A DNA stretch of 64,000 nt, taken from Harmothoe impar (lineage: Eukaryota; Annelida; Polychaeta; Phyllodocida; Polynoidae). The translations under genes and the position numbers were made by a program. The notes below the pieces were generated by a model. The model worked only from the letters and a program-made list of their open reading frames with translations. It searched no databases and was not told where the DNA came from. This document shows, one piece after another, positions 23,436 through 35,772 of the stretch; position 1 is the first letter of the stretch, and each line of letters opens with the position of its first letter. The stretch is taken from contig OX381708.1 in assembly GCA_947462335.1 (NCBI GenBank), positions 3,596,001 through 3,660,000 on the forward strand, in the 5' to 3' direction.

Positions 23436-25579
23436 CTAGGAGCACCTACACCTTAGCCAGCTGTAGAGTCTGGACAGCGGTTGTTTATCTGTACTATGTG
23501 TACTCTTGGTGCTGACGGCCCACACCACCTTGTGCTGCTTCCCCTTACACACAGGGGCCACATCCAGGGTAACAGGGGAGTCTGCTGTATCTTCATAATA
23601 CAGGGGCTCTGCCTGGGGTGTGGTGGTATGGGGGGAGGCGGTCAGACCAGGACGGTCAGCCATGTTGGCAGCCACGTTAACCGTCCAGGCCAGACCCGGC
23701 GGACGATTGTCACAGTTTGAGTCTGGTGTTGTAAGCTGGTCTGTGAGGGCGGTCAGGGAGAGGCGACCGTCAGCCACCTTCGCACCGATCACATTCTGAC
23801 AATAACGCGCTCCTGCCGACTTGGCTGTTACTGAACACAACAACAACAGTTTCCATGAGGACAGTTTCCACATGTTGTATAACTAAGTCTCAGTACTTAA
23901 AGCTTTAGTAGCACAAGAACTTTAAATAAACACTTGTGTATAATGGTATTATAAAGTATCTGCAGTATAGAAGAGAGATTATGGGTACACTTTCAATGAC
24001 TGTCTTTATGTATTTGGAGCTCAATATAAAGGTGTCAATCACTTTTTTTCCTTTTATTTCTGCTCAATTTTAATCTCCCTTTCACATACATATTTCTTCA
24101 TGTCAGTGCCTCTCTTTCAGAATTGTAGACCTGAGCTAGGGTTGAGCTACACTTGATCCATCTAAGAGAACCTAATGCCTGAGTCTTAGTACTGTCTAGT
24201 TTAGACCCCAGTGTTCCTATGCTTCATACATACATACACACTCACCCATCCAGCTAACACATTCACCCTAAGTAAACCCTCTCTATATTTAAAGCTGCTT
24301 ATGTATGAGTGTGAACGGTATACATAAGTAATGTCAATAAAGCCGCGGGTATCACTAACTGTTCTGTTTGTTGTTAATATCACTAAGTGCTGTGTGTGTG
24401 TGGGTGCGGTGCGCGGGGCTGTAGGAACATGTATATTTAACAGACTTTACCAAGGTGACAGCCGTCTTGTCTGCATCCTGTGTGTCAACACGAGGCACAG
24501 ACAGACGTGCAACCAGCGACACATGGTGCGTTATACATACAGACAATGTGTGTTTGATGTCCCGTGAGGGGAACTTTAAGAGACTTCCGCTAGGAGGTCA
24601 AATGGGCCTCATTATTACTAACCCAGTAGTTAGAGAGCATGCCTAGCAATTACCGTAAAACCTTGTGTTTTTTTTACTATAAGTATACCTCCCCTGATAG
24701 TCAATTGTGAGTTTGAGGTAAAAAGTTTGGCCTATATGAAAAGGATTTTAACATGTTTTCTCTATGTACTGCTCTTAAAATTCAAGCCGAAAGTATAGTT
24801 TGAGGAGAAAAATTTGGCGGCTATCTAAAAAACGGACAAACAAAAAAATCAGCTTACAACTGAGGATTTACAGTATCCAATATGTTCCCTTCTCTACCAC
24901 CACTGGGCTGCAGTCTACAGCTACATGACATTCAGCTATTGTTTACCAGCGTGCTAACACAGCGTTGTTGTGTTGTTATTTAGACGGGCAGCGCATGGTG
25001 ATGGCAGATATGGTCCTCCTGCCTCCCATTGTTCCCTGTTGTTATTAACCCTTTGTTGACAGCATCAAATATTCATGTTTATTTGTTGTCATGATAAACA
25101 CAGCTGACTAGACCGCGTAGGCCGATTATAACATCAAACCCATAGGGTTGACATGATACAAGAGTGCAGTCAAACAATACACCTTTATCCAAAATACTGT
25201 GGTGGGCAGGTCCGGGCGGACTTGCAGACGCAGAAGTGTATCCAAAATACTGTAACTGTTATTGCTACTTGATTTCAGAATTTAATTGAGTGAAGAAATG
25301 AAGATATTTAGCCTTAAAATGCTCCAACAAAATTAGTGCGGTGCAGTTATTAGAGTATGTTCCTAATTACATGTAAGTCCAATACGATACTACGGTAGGA
25401 CATTAGTGTTTAGTAGACTTGGTGCCAGACCCTTTGTTGGTCTCACCAGGTTCTCCCACAGCACAATACATATGACAATAGAGTGGTAATACACAATATA
25501 ACCCCCCCGGGGTCCCGCCAGTATCAGACCAACTTACCCGCGTACAGCGCATACTTGGCTTTCATCTGAGAGTGCTTCA
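23436..25579 (-). CDS. Candidate two-exon gene of unknown function inside LCA5 intron 1
   Basis: A short first exon at 25537-25579 opens MKHSQMKAKYALYA and ends one base into a codon at a consensus donor (G|GTAAGT). The second exon follows an acceptor (TTGTTGTGTTCAG) at about 23833, enters in the matching phase (G+TA gives Val) and stays open to a stop at 23436. The total is about 145 aa. The body is GC-richer than its surroundings and reads VTAKSAGARYCQNVIGAKVA at its start and HKVVWAVSTKSTHSTDKQPL near its end. Alternatively translation could start inside the second block at 23873, whose first residues (MWKLSSWKLLLLCS) resemble a weak signal peptide. The first exon's phase would also let it splice to LCA5 exon 2 as an alternative first exon. 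The family was not recognised. Confidence 0.45.
23880..25535. other. Intron without recognised features
   Basis: This is the sequence between the two exons of the candidate gene. Simple GTGTGTGTGGG tracts and short open frames occur, but there is no consistent coding signal or repeat family. Confidence 0.5.
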
Positions 25580-26279
25580 TTGTGAGGTGTACACGTAATC
25601 CACTGTTATAAAGTCCCGGTCCTCCTCCTCCCTAATACTGGGGGCTAATACTGAGGTGTAATACTGGAGTCATGTCTGTAGGTGAGCTGTAAGGGTACAG
25701 CTAGGGTACCCAGGGTATACACAGGCTGTACTGTAGCAGAGAGAACTTCATCCCTACATCCTCCTATGTACAACACTAGTCTGTAAAAGGTCCATGAACT
25801 GTCTCCTCATATTTCAACTCTTGTGTATGTGTGTCTAAATTCTCTACCATACTTTGTCTCACACTTTTTCTTCACAGCACTGGGAGAGTAGTTGTCTTGA
25901 TCCTCATGTCACTCAAAATGATGGACTTGATAAATCTCTTCTTACTAGTGCTAAAAAGGTAGATATAATCCATACTGAGAATTGCTTACAGTAAGTTCAG
26001 GTATGTAGTTAGTGTGTGGTAGCTTCTGAGAGCTGTGTTAGCAGTCAGAGAGCTTCTGTTCCCACAGTTAGAGTCTCCAGCACTGCAGCAGCCTCATGTA
26101 TCATGCAGCATGTACCATATACAGCTGTATGCTGCTCTACCCTACAGCCTCTCAGGGTTCATATCAGTGCTCTCCGTGTGGGGTGGACATGTGAGCCGCG
26201 TGTACCTCCGGCTGGTGACCGTGATACCCCCCTGACCGTCCCCCGGCCGCCTCCATACCTGCTCACCTGCAGGTGGGTT

Positions 26280-26600
26280 GTGTGGTGTACACTTACAGCT
26301 TAGTACAGCTCCTCCCAAGCACCTTCTTTCTCCAGGCTCTGACTGTGTGATGTGGTGACTGGTAGTGTACCCTCACTCTGACTGTGGTGTACCCTTACAG
26401 TTTAGTACAGAGCACCTTCCCCCTCCACTCTCTGACTGTATCGTGTGGTGACTCGCGGGTAGGTGTAGTGTACCCTAACAGTACAGCACCTACCGAGCAC
26501 CTTCCCTCTCCACGACTGTGTTGTGTGGTGACTCGCGGTGTACCCTTTCTTTGAGCACCTTCCCCTCCACGCTCTGATTACCACAGAGTCCCGCTTCCTT
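26280..26600. repeat. ~75-80-bp degenerate tandem repeat
   Basis: Three to four units with TTAGTACAGAGCACCTTCCC, CTCTGACTGTG and GTGGTGACTCGCGGGTAGG. Confidence 0.6.
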
Positions 26601-26799
26601 CTACAACAAAACTCACATCAATATTTCATCCAAACCTCGCTGGGCGACTAATCAGGCCCTCCTCGTGTCTGTGTGCAGCATAAAGCCCCAGCCGGGCGGG
26701 CAGTAAGATGACTTCCTGGGTGAAACGCATGGGTACCACTCGTTGTGTTTAGTTCCCGGCTACTGCTGTAGAGAACCAACCCGTTTACACCATACAGCG

Positions 26800-26965
26800 C
26801 TTTAATGCACCTGTTGTCATGATGCTTGAATACAGACCTGGCGGGCATAATTCATGCATCATGCTGACCATAGAGGGTTGATACCCTCCCTGAGGGTCTG
26901 CATGATGCTTGAATGAAGCTGCATTCAAGCATAGCACCTTACTATAGCAGCTTGCAGCACAGAGG
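26800..26965. repeat. GCATGATGCA hairpin module with AACCC/GGGTT ends
   Basis: The sequence runs CAGCGCTTTAATGCACCTGT, TGTCATGATGCTTGAATACA, CATGCATCATGCTGACC, GGTCTGCATGATGCTTGAAT, and closes at CACAGAGGGTTAA. It is one of the clearest single copies of the family. Confidence 0.65.
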
Positions 26966-27779
26966 GTTAAGCCTGTTGCGGCTCCTGCTCTAGCTCCTCT
27001 ATAGAGCTGCAGGCCTGACATGCGATACGTGCAGCCCTGACTACCTCCTACTGGGGCACGTATTGATTCATGAACCCCTGAGTGGTAACTGCTGCCTCCA
27101 CCACCTCAAAAACCACCTCAACCACCAGCAGAAAGCAGCACCCCCACCACCACAGTGGGTGCCTCCAGGTGCCTGTACTGGCCTAATGACAGGACTGGGG
27201 GCAGCCTCCGGGCGGCTGTCTCTGTCTCTGTTCAGGTGACCAGGACTTCATGTCAGCGGGCCATATCACTTCATCCACTCTAATCTCACAGACACTGAGC
27301 TGGTGTTACAGCTGGTACTTGTGTATCTTACGTATAGGCAGCTTGCAGCCATAACAGCAGTCTCAGAGAGTGTTACCTGAGCTTGTCCCACCTCAGACTG
27401 AGCTGTTATTCTGCGGGGTGGGGAACTCAACTGACCATTCCTTATAGATCTAAGTGCTTCTATGGGTCTGGTGTACCGTAAATTCTTGTGTACAAGCCTA
27501 ACTCGCGTATTAACTGCACCCTTAATTTTAATAAATCATATAAGCCACAGAGGGGTTTTGATTATGGCGAATTTAGCACTGTAGTCTGTAGTATACATAT
27601 AAAACTGCACCCTGATTTTCTCCCAACCCTAAAAGTTGTACTGGCGATGTGACTTGCGTACTATCAGCGGCTTTGACACAAGAGTTAACGGTAGCTGTGC
27701 AGTGAGCTGTGCAGCTACAAACTAGCGCTGATTGGTGGCCGTCAATGTGCGCGAGAAGCGTGACGCCGGGGTCAGGTAT

Positions 27780-28200
27780 CGAGCCTCTTCTAGACACTCT
27801 ATATCAGCTAGTACACCCACAGGCAGGCTAACAGCTCTATGTATGCTACTCTCGTTCCCAAATCCTTCCGAGGGAAGGCTCTGGTAACAGCCAAATGACC
27901 TTGAACTTGGGATTTTGCTGGGTCTGGGCAACCCCTGCTGGTAGCCTGGAACCAGTGGACAGGAACCAGAATGTATGATGGTAGTTTTACTGTATTTTAC
28001 CATCAGACTTTCTGGTTCCATTTCCTGTTCCTGTCCACTGGTTCCAGGCTACAAGCAGGGGTTGCCCAGACCCAGCAAAATCCCAAGTTCAAGGTCATTT
28101 GGCTGTTACCAGAGCCTTCCTTCGGAAGGATTCGGGAAAGAGAGTATATGTTTGTCAGCTCTGACATCCAGCCAGTCAGTACAGTAGGACCGGGTAAAGT
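27780..28200. repeat. Long near-perfect inverted repeat (MITE-like)
   Basis: The arms are inverted copies centred near 27990: TCCTTCCGAGGGAAGGCTCT...CTGGAACCAGTGGACAGGAA on the left, and its inverse through CCTTCCTTCGGAAGGATTCG on the right. The loop is TGATGGTAGTTTTACTGTAT. The frames read on both strands are mirror artefacts. Confidence 0.8.
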
Positions 28201-29727
28201 ACTGCAGTTAAAAGCGGCAACAACTACAGAGCACTTCAATGTGCTATGCCCTTTATTGTCATGATTTAGACAATACTATCGTCATGATGTATGAATGAAG
28301 CCCTGGTGAGTAACTCGTCAGGGCTTAATTCATGCATCACGCTGAGCCCACAAGGCTGATACACTCCCACTCTACCAGTAGATGGTCAGGGCTGCATCCA
28401 TGCCTCATGTTGACAAACAGCACGGCACATTAAAGCACTATGCCCCTTAAAAGGTCAAGTACCAGCTCCTAGAGGTGTGGTGTGTTCTGGGTTATAAATC
28501 AGTTAACGTCAGGATAATGTCTACCTGTAGGTAGTAAAGTTAACTGACTACCGCTAACCTTTAAGGGCTGTATAGTGCTTTAACGCATCATGCCTTTAGT
28601 CTTCATGATGCATGAATGCAGCCCATGAGAGTAACTCACCAGTACTGCATTCAAGCATCATGCTGACCCCATGGGGTTGATACACTTTCAAAGGGTCGGC
28701 ATGATGCAGCACTGCTCAGTTACTCACCAGGGCTGCATAGGAACATCATGACGGCAAATGTCACCTTTTAGCGACATGCCGTCCTTAAAGTGCAAACAGA
28801 CTTTAGGAAGTTTCCGTTGCTGGTGCCACCTGTACGAGGGTGGGTGAGAAGAGCTACCAACCAGCAGTAAAGTTTTATATCCCACTGTTGAATGAGTGTT
28901 ATAATTTCTCACTGATTTAATTGACTGTAAATTCCTGACAGCACTTTCCTGAGTCATCTCTCACAGAATCAATCTCTTTAGGACCATGACTGATATCCCT
29001 TAGTCAAGATGGCAGGCTCTATTGGATGACTGTTCTCTCAAGTAAAGATCCAGTGTCTTGACGAGGTGTCTCGCTTAGGAACCATTTTACCACTGGTTCC
29101 CTCCGATCACCTTATAGATGTGATCACCTTGACTGTCTATGTGTCCTTGGTGGCAGTCAGTAGGAGGTAGATCCCTGTGTGACACCCACCACTGGCTGCT
29201 ACCCCTGTGCGGTGCTGTAAGACCTTGTACACAAGTTGCCTCCTTACACACTGAGCAGCCACACACAGCCCCACCTTGAGACGCACGCTGTAGGTACCCC
29301 GCAGTAACCGGGCACTGTGTGTGTGTGTGTGGTGGTAGGTATGGGCAGGCCAAAATGACAAAAGGTGAGTTTTAGACCTTGGCACACACCAGGAAGGTGG
29401 CCTGTGATTTTGCTGTACCATGTTACTCAGACCGAGGCCACACAAGAAAAGTGTCATTTTCCTATACCATATTTTTGGAAATGCATTTGGTCGATGGATG
29501 ACAACCGCCTCATTATCTTTGCGATGGTTACCAAATAGTTTTGTTCTTCATAACAGAAATGCTGGTGCATGGATTGACCAGTCTCCCTCCGCTTTAACTA
29601 ATTTTCTCATGATTACAAATGTCTCGACGTTTTTTTTTTTCATGGTTGGTAAAGGAGGGGTGGGAATTTTTCCCTGCCTCAGATATTTCTCCGATTTTTC
29701 TTTCCGATCCACCTTTCACCATGATAT

Positions 29728-30042
29728 GGGAGTGTTATTAATTACAGGGGGGTGGGTGGTGGGATTTCGCGCGGAGGCGGCCGCCCGCCGCCCCCCCCCC
29801 CCCTTCGAGAGCGTGTGGAATATTTTGCGCCCCCCCTCGCCGAAGGTGGTGAAAATTTTTCATCCAACCCCCTTTGAACTATAGTAATGCGCGTTTTTTT
29901 TTTGCTAAAAAGGGGCTACATTTTTTACGCCCCCCCCCCCCCCCTCAAGAGGGGTCAGAATTTTTTACACCCCTGCCCCTCCTCAGGAGAGGTCGGAAAT
30001 TTTTTGCGCCCCCCCCCCTGTAACTAATAAATGAACACTCCC
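29728..30042. mobile_element. C-rich MITE, Harbinger-like (copy 5, duplicated)
   Basis: It starts GGGAGTGTTATTAATTACAG and ends with the complement followed by TTA. It is the partner of 7221-7554. Confidence 0.75.
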
Positions 30043-31979
30043 TTAGTGGCCTGATTAAGGTGGGTGGGTGGAGTACAAAGGTTACCGGGGGCGGTCTGTG
30101 TGTAGTTTAGATCAGTCAATAGCCATGTGACAGGCTTCAACATTGGGCCGTCTTACCGCTACTCACACACCCACTACTGTTAATGGTCCCCTCCTCTCTA
30201 ACTGCCACCTGGGACTACTCACCTGGCAGGTAACTCACCTGGCAGGTAACCCTATGAGGACCACATGTCGCTAAAAGCCAACATCTGTCGTCATGATGCA
30301 CCAATGCAGCCCCAGCGGGTAACTTCCCAGCACTGCATTGGTGCATCATGCCAACACTATGGCAGTGTGTATACTCTGTAAGGTCGGCATAATGCTTTAA
30401 TGCAGCGCTGGCGAGTTACTCGCGAGCGCTGCATTCATGCATCATGCCTACAAAGGACTAGAACCTTAAGGCACGATGCAGCCCTTAAAGGTTTAACTGG
30501 TATTGTAGGCGCTCATTGTGTACTCATACTGGCGTTATTTAAAGGATTAACGCTGTAATTACTCTGGGTTAGCACAAAGAAACTTTACTTCTTCAAGTTC
30601 TCCATTCCATCGGATTTAAATAGCATTAAATAAACATTTCAAGTAGCTCTTTGAGTAGTGGTCTTTAAATACCAGGACCATAACGTAGGACAATGAGTAC
30701 TCAAATTGTGCTGAGTCATCATGGAGTAGCCGTAATATGGATCTGAGCACAAGATATTAACAATTTTATAACTGAGCCCAGCAAGTGACAGGATCTTAGT
30801 GCATTTAAACCATTTAAGACCAACAGGGATGAAAAAAAAATTGAAATGTTCAAATTGAGGCCCCTGAATAAATTTAGGTCGTTTATAGCTAAAGTACAAG
30901 TCTTTGCAGCATAGAAAAGCTTGGAAACTTTCATCCCTGAAACAAGCATGATGCCTCAAGGCTTTTTGATGCATGAATGCAGCACTGGCGAGTGACTTTG
31001 GAAGTGTATCAACTTGTTCGGTCAGCATGATGCATGAATGCAGCACTAGTGAGTGACTGGCTAGGCCCTGCCTTAACGTACTATGTGGCCCTTAGCGGGT
31101 TATGGCATACGTTGGGACAGCCACTGTGTACTTCCAGCACTAAGGTGCTAATGGCCGCTGGGTGGCTAACAACCCGACTCACTACCGGAATTATAAACCT
31201 CAAAGTCAAGTTGCTGACATTTTGCATCCAGTGAGATTCATTTAGCACTAAACTCACAGTTCACATCTCTGAGTGCCTCCCCCGCCCCGTCAGCTACCTG
31301 GGCCACACAGCAGTGCTATAAGTGGTGGCCGCATGCTCCGTACATAAGGCGCTAATGTGTGCTCAAAACGTGCTGAGTCATCATCAAGTAGCCTTTTAAT
31401 ACAAGACTCACTCTTGATAACTCTAAGTGGGTTTAAACCCTTAATACCTTACCCCTGTGTGCCCATGTATACGGGTCTAGACAACTGAAGTCACCATGAC
31501 CACATGGACATGGCACCTAGTGACAGGGAACATGCTGGACCTCACCTATATCGCCATTTGTTTTCATGAATGCAGCGTGGGTCAGTAGCCCGCGGGCATT
31601 ACAGTGGTGCCAGCGCCTTGTAGAGGTATCGCAAAACCTCAGTTATAAGCTGAATGTTAGTTTGAGAGAGAATATGTGGCTTATAAGAAAAGCATTTGAA
31701 ATTTGTTTTTACTATATTCCTATACATCAAAATCTCGCCTATAAGCTGAATGTGAGTTTTGGGGAGGAATTCAGCTTTAATATATGAAATAAACAGACTC
31801 TAATCAGGACGTCCCCACATCTCTAACACTAGAACAGTGCCTCAAGTAGCATTAGCGTACACATTTAATCCTCCCCAAGTCCCCCTACGGAGGCTCCCCG
31901 TGTAGGCTTCACAGACCCTGTACCGTCCAGACACATCCTAATCCATACTCAAACCGTCAGTCTACTAAATAGCAACACG

Positions 31980-33085
31980 AGGATGCAATTGTTAAGGAAT
32001 TGCACAGCATAGCTGTGGTGACCTGCTTCATTCTAAGATTGAGGGGTGATGATTAAGTTCAGTTGATGCATGAATGAATTGCTGTTTAGTTGAAGCAGTG
32101 TCCTGTTCTTAAAGGGTTAGCATACAGAACTAATGATGCATAAATGAAGCGCTGTCAAGTTGAAGCAGTGTGTCGTTCTTAAAGGGTTAGTGTACAGAAG
32201 TCACGATGCATACGTGAAGTGCTGATCAGTTCAAGCAGTGTGCTGTCCTTAAAGAGTTAGTGTGCAGAAAGCATGATGCATAAATGAATTGCCATTTAGT
32301 GAAGATAGTATACTGTCCTCAAAGGGTTAGCATACAGAAGTCATGATGTATAAATCAATTGCTGTTTATTTGAAGCAGTGCCCTGTCCTTAAAGGGTTAG
32401 CATACAGAATTCATGATGCATAAGTGAAGTGTTGTTCAGTTCAAGCAGTGTGCCATCCTTAAACGGTTAGTGCACAGAAGGCATGATGCATAAATGTATC
32501 AACATTTAGGTGAATCAGTTTGCTGTCCTTAATGGGTAAGCATACAGAAGTCATGATGTATAAGCGAAGTGCTCTTCTGTTGAAGCAGTTTGCTGTCCTT
32601 AAAGGGTTAGTGAACAAAAGGCATGATTCATAAATGTATTGCCGTTTAGTTGAAGCAGTGGGCTGTCATTAAAGGGTAAGAATACAGAAGTCATGATGCA
32701 CAGATGAAGTGCTGTTCAGTTAAATCAGTTTGCTGTCCGTAAAGGTTAAGCATACGGAAGTCATAATGTGTAAGTGAAGTGCTCTTTTGTTGAGGCAGTG
32801 TGCCATCCTTAAAGGGTTAAATAGAGAAGTCATGATGCATAAATGAATTACTGTTTAGTTGAAGCAGTGTGTCGTTCTTAAAGGGTTAGCATACAGAAGT
32901 CATGATGCATAAATGAATTACTGTTTAGTTGAAGCAGTGTCCTGTTCTTAAAGGGTTAGAGTACAGAAGTCATGATGCGTAAGTGAAGTGCTCTTCTGTT
33001 AAAGTAATGGGACATCCTTAAAGGGTTAGAATAGAGAAGACATGATGCATAAGGGTAAGTGTACAGAAGGTATGATGTATAAATG
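31980..33085. repeat. ~70-bp tandem array built from the CATGATGCA module (copy B only, ~15 units)
   Basis: The unit has CAGAAGTCATGATGCATAAA, TGAATTGCTGTTTAGTTGAA, GCAGTGTGCTGTCCTTAAAG, GGTTAGCATA. Units drift a few percent. It is absent from the matching place in copy A (about 9950). Confidence 0.88.
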
Positions 33086-33239
33086 AGTTTACGAATGCAT
33101 TCACTCCTGCCAGCCGGGAACGAGTCCACTGCAAAATAACCTAAAATTTGCGAATACAGCCAGACCGGTGCTACGTCATGGCGCCAAGTGAGAGCTGATA
33201 ATTACCCCCACCCGCCCTGTACAGGGGCTCTGGATTGGG

Positions 33240-33440
33240 GGTCCCCATGTCGAATGTCGATCTTAAAAAATGGCCATGTCACATGTCAATGTCGCTTAAT
33301 AATGCTCATATCCCATGTCGATTTTAAGTATTGCTCATGTCGCCTGTCACTATGTTTTTGGGCCTCATGTCATATGTCACTAGGTCTCATGTCAATTGTC
33401 GATTATAAGAAATGGTCATGTCGCCATGTCGAATTTGGTG
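33240..33440. repeat. CATGTCG-rich insertion (copy B only), inverted relative of 16575-16795
   Basis: It carries CCCCATGTCGAATGTCGAT, AAAAAATGGCCATGTCACAT and similar words. It is absent from the matching place in copy A. Confidence 0.5.
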
Positions 33441-34208
33441 GTCCACAGACTCCACACCCATTGTACACAGTACCGCTTCCCGTGGCCAGGCCACAACGTG
33501 TGAACAACAGGTGAGGTTATGACAGCTTGTGGGAAGGAGTGGAGCGGGCGCTACAGGCATCAACTGGTGTGATATAATCAACACCTATGAGGATTCAAGT
33601 GCTACTACTAACTGACTCTGCCAGAAACGCCAGTTGGAGCCTGTGGAGGCTACGTCAAGGTCCGCTGCCCCTCCATACTAATCTAATGTTCGCGGATCAG
33701 TGTTGTAGCATAGGACGCGCTCGTTCTCTCTTTGGGCTTACGGGCACTCCGTGTCCCACTGTATGACCTGGATGGCTTCGCCAGCAGGTCAATAAGGTGT
33801 GAGTACCGCCGTGTGTAGGCTGTCAAAGACCCAGTTTACATCAGGGTGGGGTTGGGTTAAAGCCTCCAGGTGTGGTTTATGAAGACCCCACTAGGTGGCA
33901 GCACCACCCCAGACACACAGTGTGTACTAGTTACAACACCCATGTCCTTTTTGGTATAAATCTGTGTCATTCTAAACCAGTATACAACTGTAGACATTAT
34001 TAATTTGTATATTATTGATGTAGTAAACTTCGTCCCCTTGCTCTTAGAATTCTGTCACCTTGGAAAAACAATTCTATATGAAAGTGTTTTAGTTTTTTTG
34101 ATTTTAGTCAGAAATGTTTAGAAATAGAGTATGAGTGTATCATGTGATATCCCGGTGCATACAGCTTGTAATACGTGCATGGAGACTACATCAAGACCAG
34201 ACCAGAAA

Positions 34209-34733
34209 AGTTGACGTCATCAACTTACGCGGACGACGTCTGTCCCGCTGACGTCATCAGCTGACACAGACGTCGCCTGCCTCGCTGACGTCACCAGCTG
34301 ACACAGACGTCGCCTGTCTCGCTGACGTCACCAGCTGACACAGACGTCGCCTGTCTCGCTGACGTCACCAGCTGACACAGACGTCGCCTGTCTCGCTGAC
34401 GTCACCAGCTGACACAGACGTCGCCTGTCTCGCTGACGTCACCAGCTGACACAGACGTCGCCTGTCTCGCTGACGTCACCAGCTGACACAGACGTCGCCT
34501 GTCTCGCTGACGTCACCAGCTGACACAGACGTCGCCTGTCTCGCTGACGTCACCAGCTGACACAGACGTCGCCTGTCTCGCTGACGTCACCACTTGACAC
34601 AGACGTCGCCTGTCTCGCTGACGTCACCACTTGACACAGACGTCGCCTGTCCCGCTGACGTCACCAGCTGACACAGACGTCGCCTGTCCCGCTGACGTCA
34701 CCAGCTGACACAGACGTCGCCTGACTCGCTGCC
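34209..34733. repeat. 37-bp CRE minisatellite (copy B, ~14 units)
   Basis: This is the same array as at 10.4 kb with fewer and more uniform units (TGACGTCACCAGCTGACACA, GACGTCGCCTGTCTCGC). It sits about 0.8 kb into LCA5 intron 1. Confidence 0.9.
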
Positions 34734-35561
34734 GGTCAGTGACTGAGAGTCCACTACAAGAATCACCCGGTCAGCCCAGTCACCAATACATCAAAAACAC
34801 AACTTTTGTACATCAACGCTTGTACAAAATACGGCTTTTGTTGTATCTACGACCAGCCTGCCCAGGCTTTATGGTGAATAATGGAAAGAAATAATTATCA
34901 AGTAATACATGATTATACATCAGATGTCGGTACAAGATGGTGACGTCACAGATGATTCTTTAAAATTGAAATTTATTTTCTAAACTAAATATGCTGAAAA
35001 GAGGGAGAGTTTTAGCTGCTGTGGATCCCCATGACCATCTGTGACGTCACCATGACCAAATTAAAAGTTGCTAGGATACCACCAGGTGCCGCACACACGT
35101 CACACGTCTATGTCACGTCTACGTCATAACACGACACACACACACACAGGGCGCCATCTGGTAACACTCACACTGCTACATGGCTGTTCTACTGATAAAA
35201 CATGGGGGAGAGGTCAAACAATGTCACTACTGGCATCATGTAAAAATGAAAAAAATATTCTGTCGTTAAAATAATTTTCTTTCCGTAATGAATTCAAAAT
35301 GGGGCTGATATGGATATTACTAATAATATAAATTTTTTTTCCGTTAGAATAATTTCATATTAGATTGAATACATTTTACATTTCATAGTGGGCAGTTATG
35401 AATCGGGATAATTATTGGAATATACGATTGTTTTAAAATAAAGTATTCAATTCAAAGGAAAAGACAAAAAGTGCTGTGTATAGTGTGTGGTGTGTGCTAC
35501 CAGAGGGCGCCCGGTGGTGGTGTAGTGCCGGGGGCGTGCAGGGCCTGCCGCGTGCCTCTAC

Positions 35562-35772
35562 CTGGGGGCCTACTCCGCGTGGTGGAGGCGGCATGAGTAG
35601 CTGAGGTGATGAATGTCTTACTCTTTGCCGTCTTGCCGGTGGCCGCCCGTGAGTCGTCGGTGTAGAAGTCATCGTCTGTGTAGTCGGAGTAGTCGTCCCG
35701 TGAGTCGTAGCTGCGACTCCTGCTGCGACTGCGGCTGCTGCTGCGGCTGCGGCTTCGTGTCCCGGTCGGCAT
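35562..35772 (-). CDS. LCA5: LCA5 homologue, first coding exon (copy B)
   Basis: The start codon is at 35772. It opens MPTGTRSRSRSSSRSRSRSR, followed by an acidic tyrosine-rich stretch (DDYSDYTDDDFYTDD) and a basic/Thr-rich tail. The frame stays open to a donor (CAG|GTAGAG) at 35561. The exon is 211 nt and ends one base into a codon, exactly the phase needed by the acceptor at 20663 (G+CC gives Ala). The acidic tyrosine run resembles the YSYLSDFE segment near the N-terminus of vertebrate lebercilin. Copy A at 12443-12653 encodes the same first 65 residues with silent changes and differs only in the last five (RSRPP here, GSKPT there). That pattern indicates selection on the protein. Because it lies upstream of exons 2-4 on the transcribed strand, copy B is the functional first exon in this assembly. 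Confidence 0.8.

Larger units (their letters stand above)
17618..35772 (-). other. LCA5: Lebercilin (LCA5) homologue, gene span, 5' part only
   Basis: Four coding exons with compatible phases were assembled by eye: 35562-35772, 20422-20663, 18363-18504 and 17618-17766. Together they give about 248 residues: an Arg/Ser-rich then Asp/Tyr-rich N-terminus, a Lys/Pro/Gly linker, and a coiled coil containing VLSARRLKINEL. That motif is near-identical to the opening of the lebercilin domain of vertebrate LCA5 (ILSARLLKINEL). The later pattern (LPERDDLAKKL in human, LEERDVLARKL here) also fits. Lebercilin is a ciliary/basal-body protein of the connecting cilium that binds intraflagellar transport components; human mutations cause Leber congenital amaurosis. 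No exon after residue ~248 is visible. They should lie towards lower coordinates, in the assembly gap or beyond the window. Intron 1 is about 15 kb and holds a candidate same-strand gene. The second copy of exon 1 at 12443-12653 lies downstream of exon 4. LCA5 versus the paralogue LCA5L cannot be decided. Confidence 0.85.

Noticed and set aside
29420..29884. 154-codon frame
   Set aside because: It crosses the foldback insertion point region and a C-rich MITE; the matching frame is broken in copy A.
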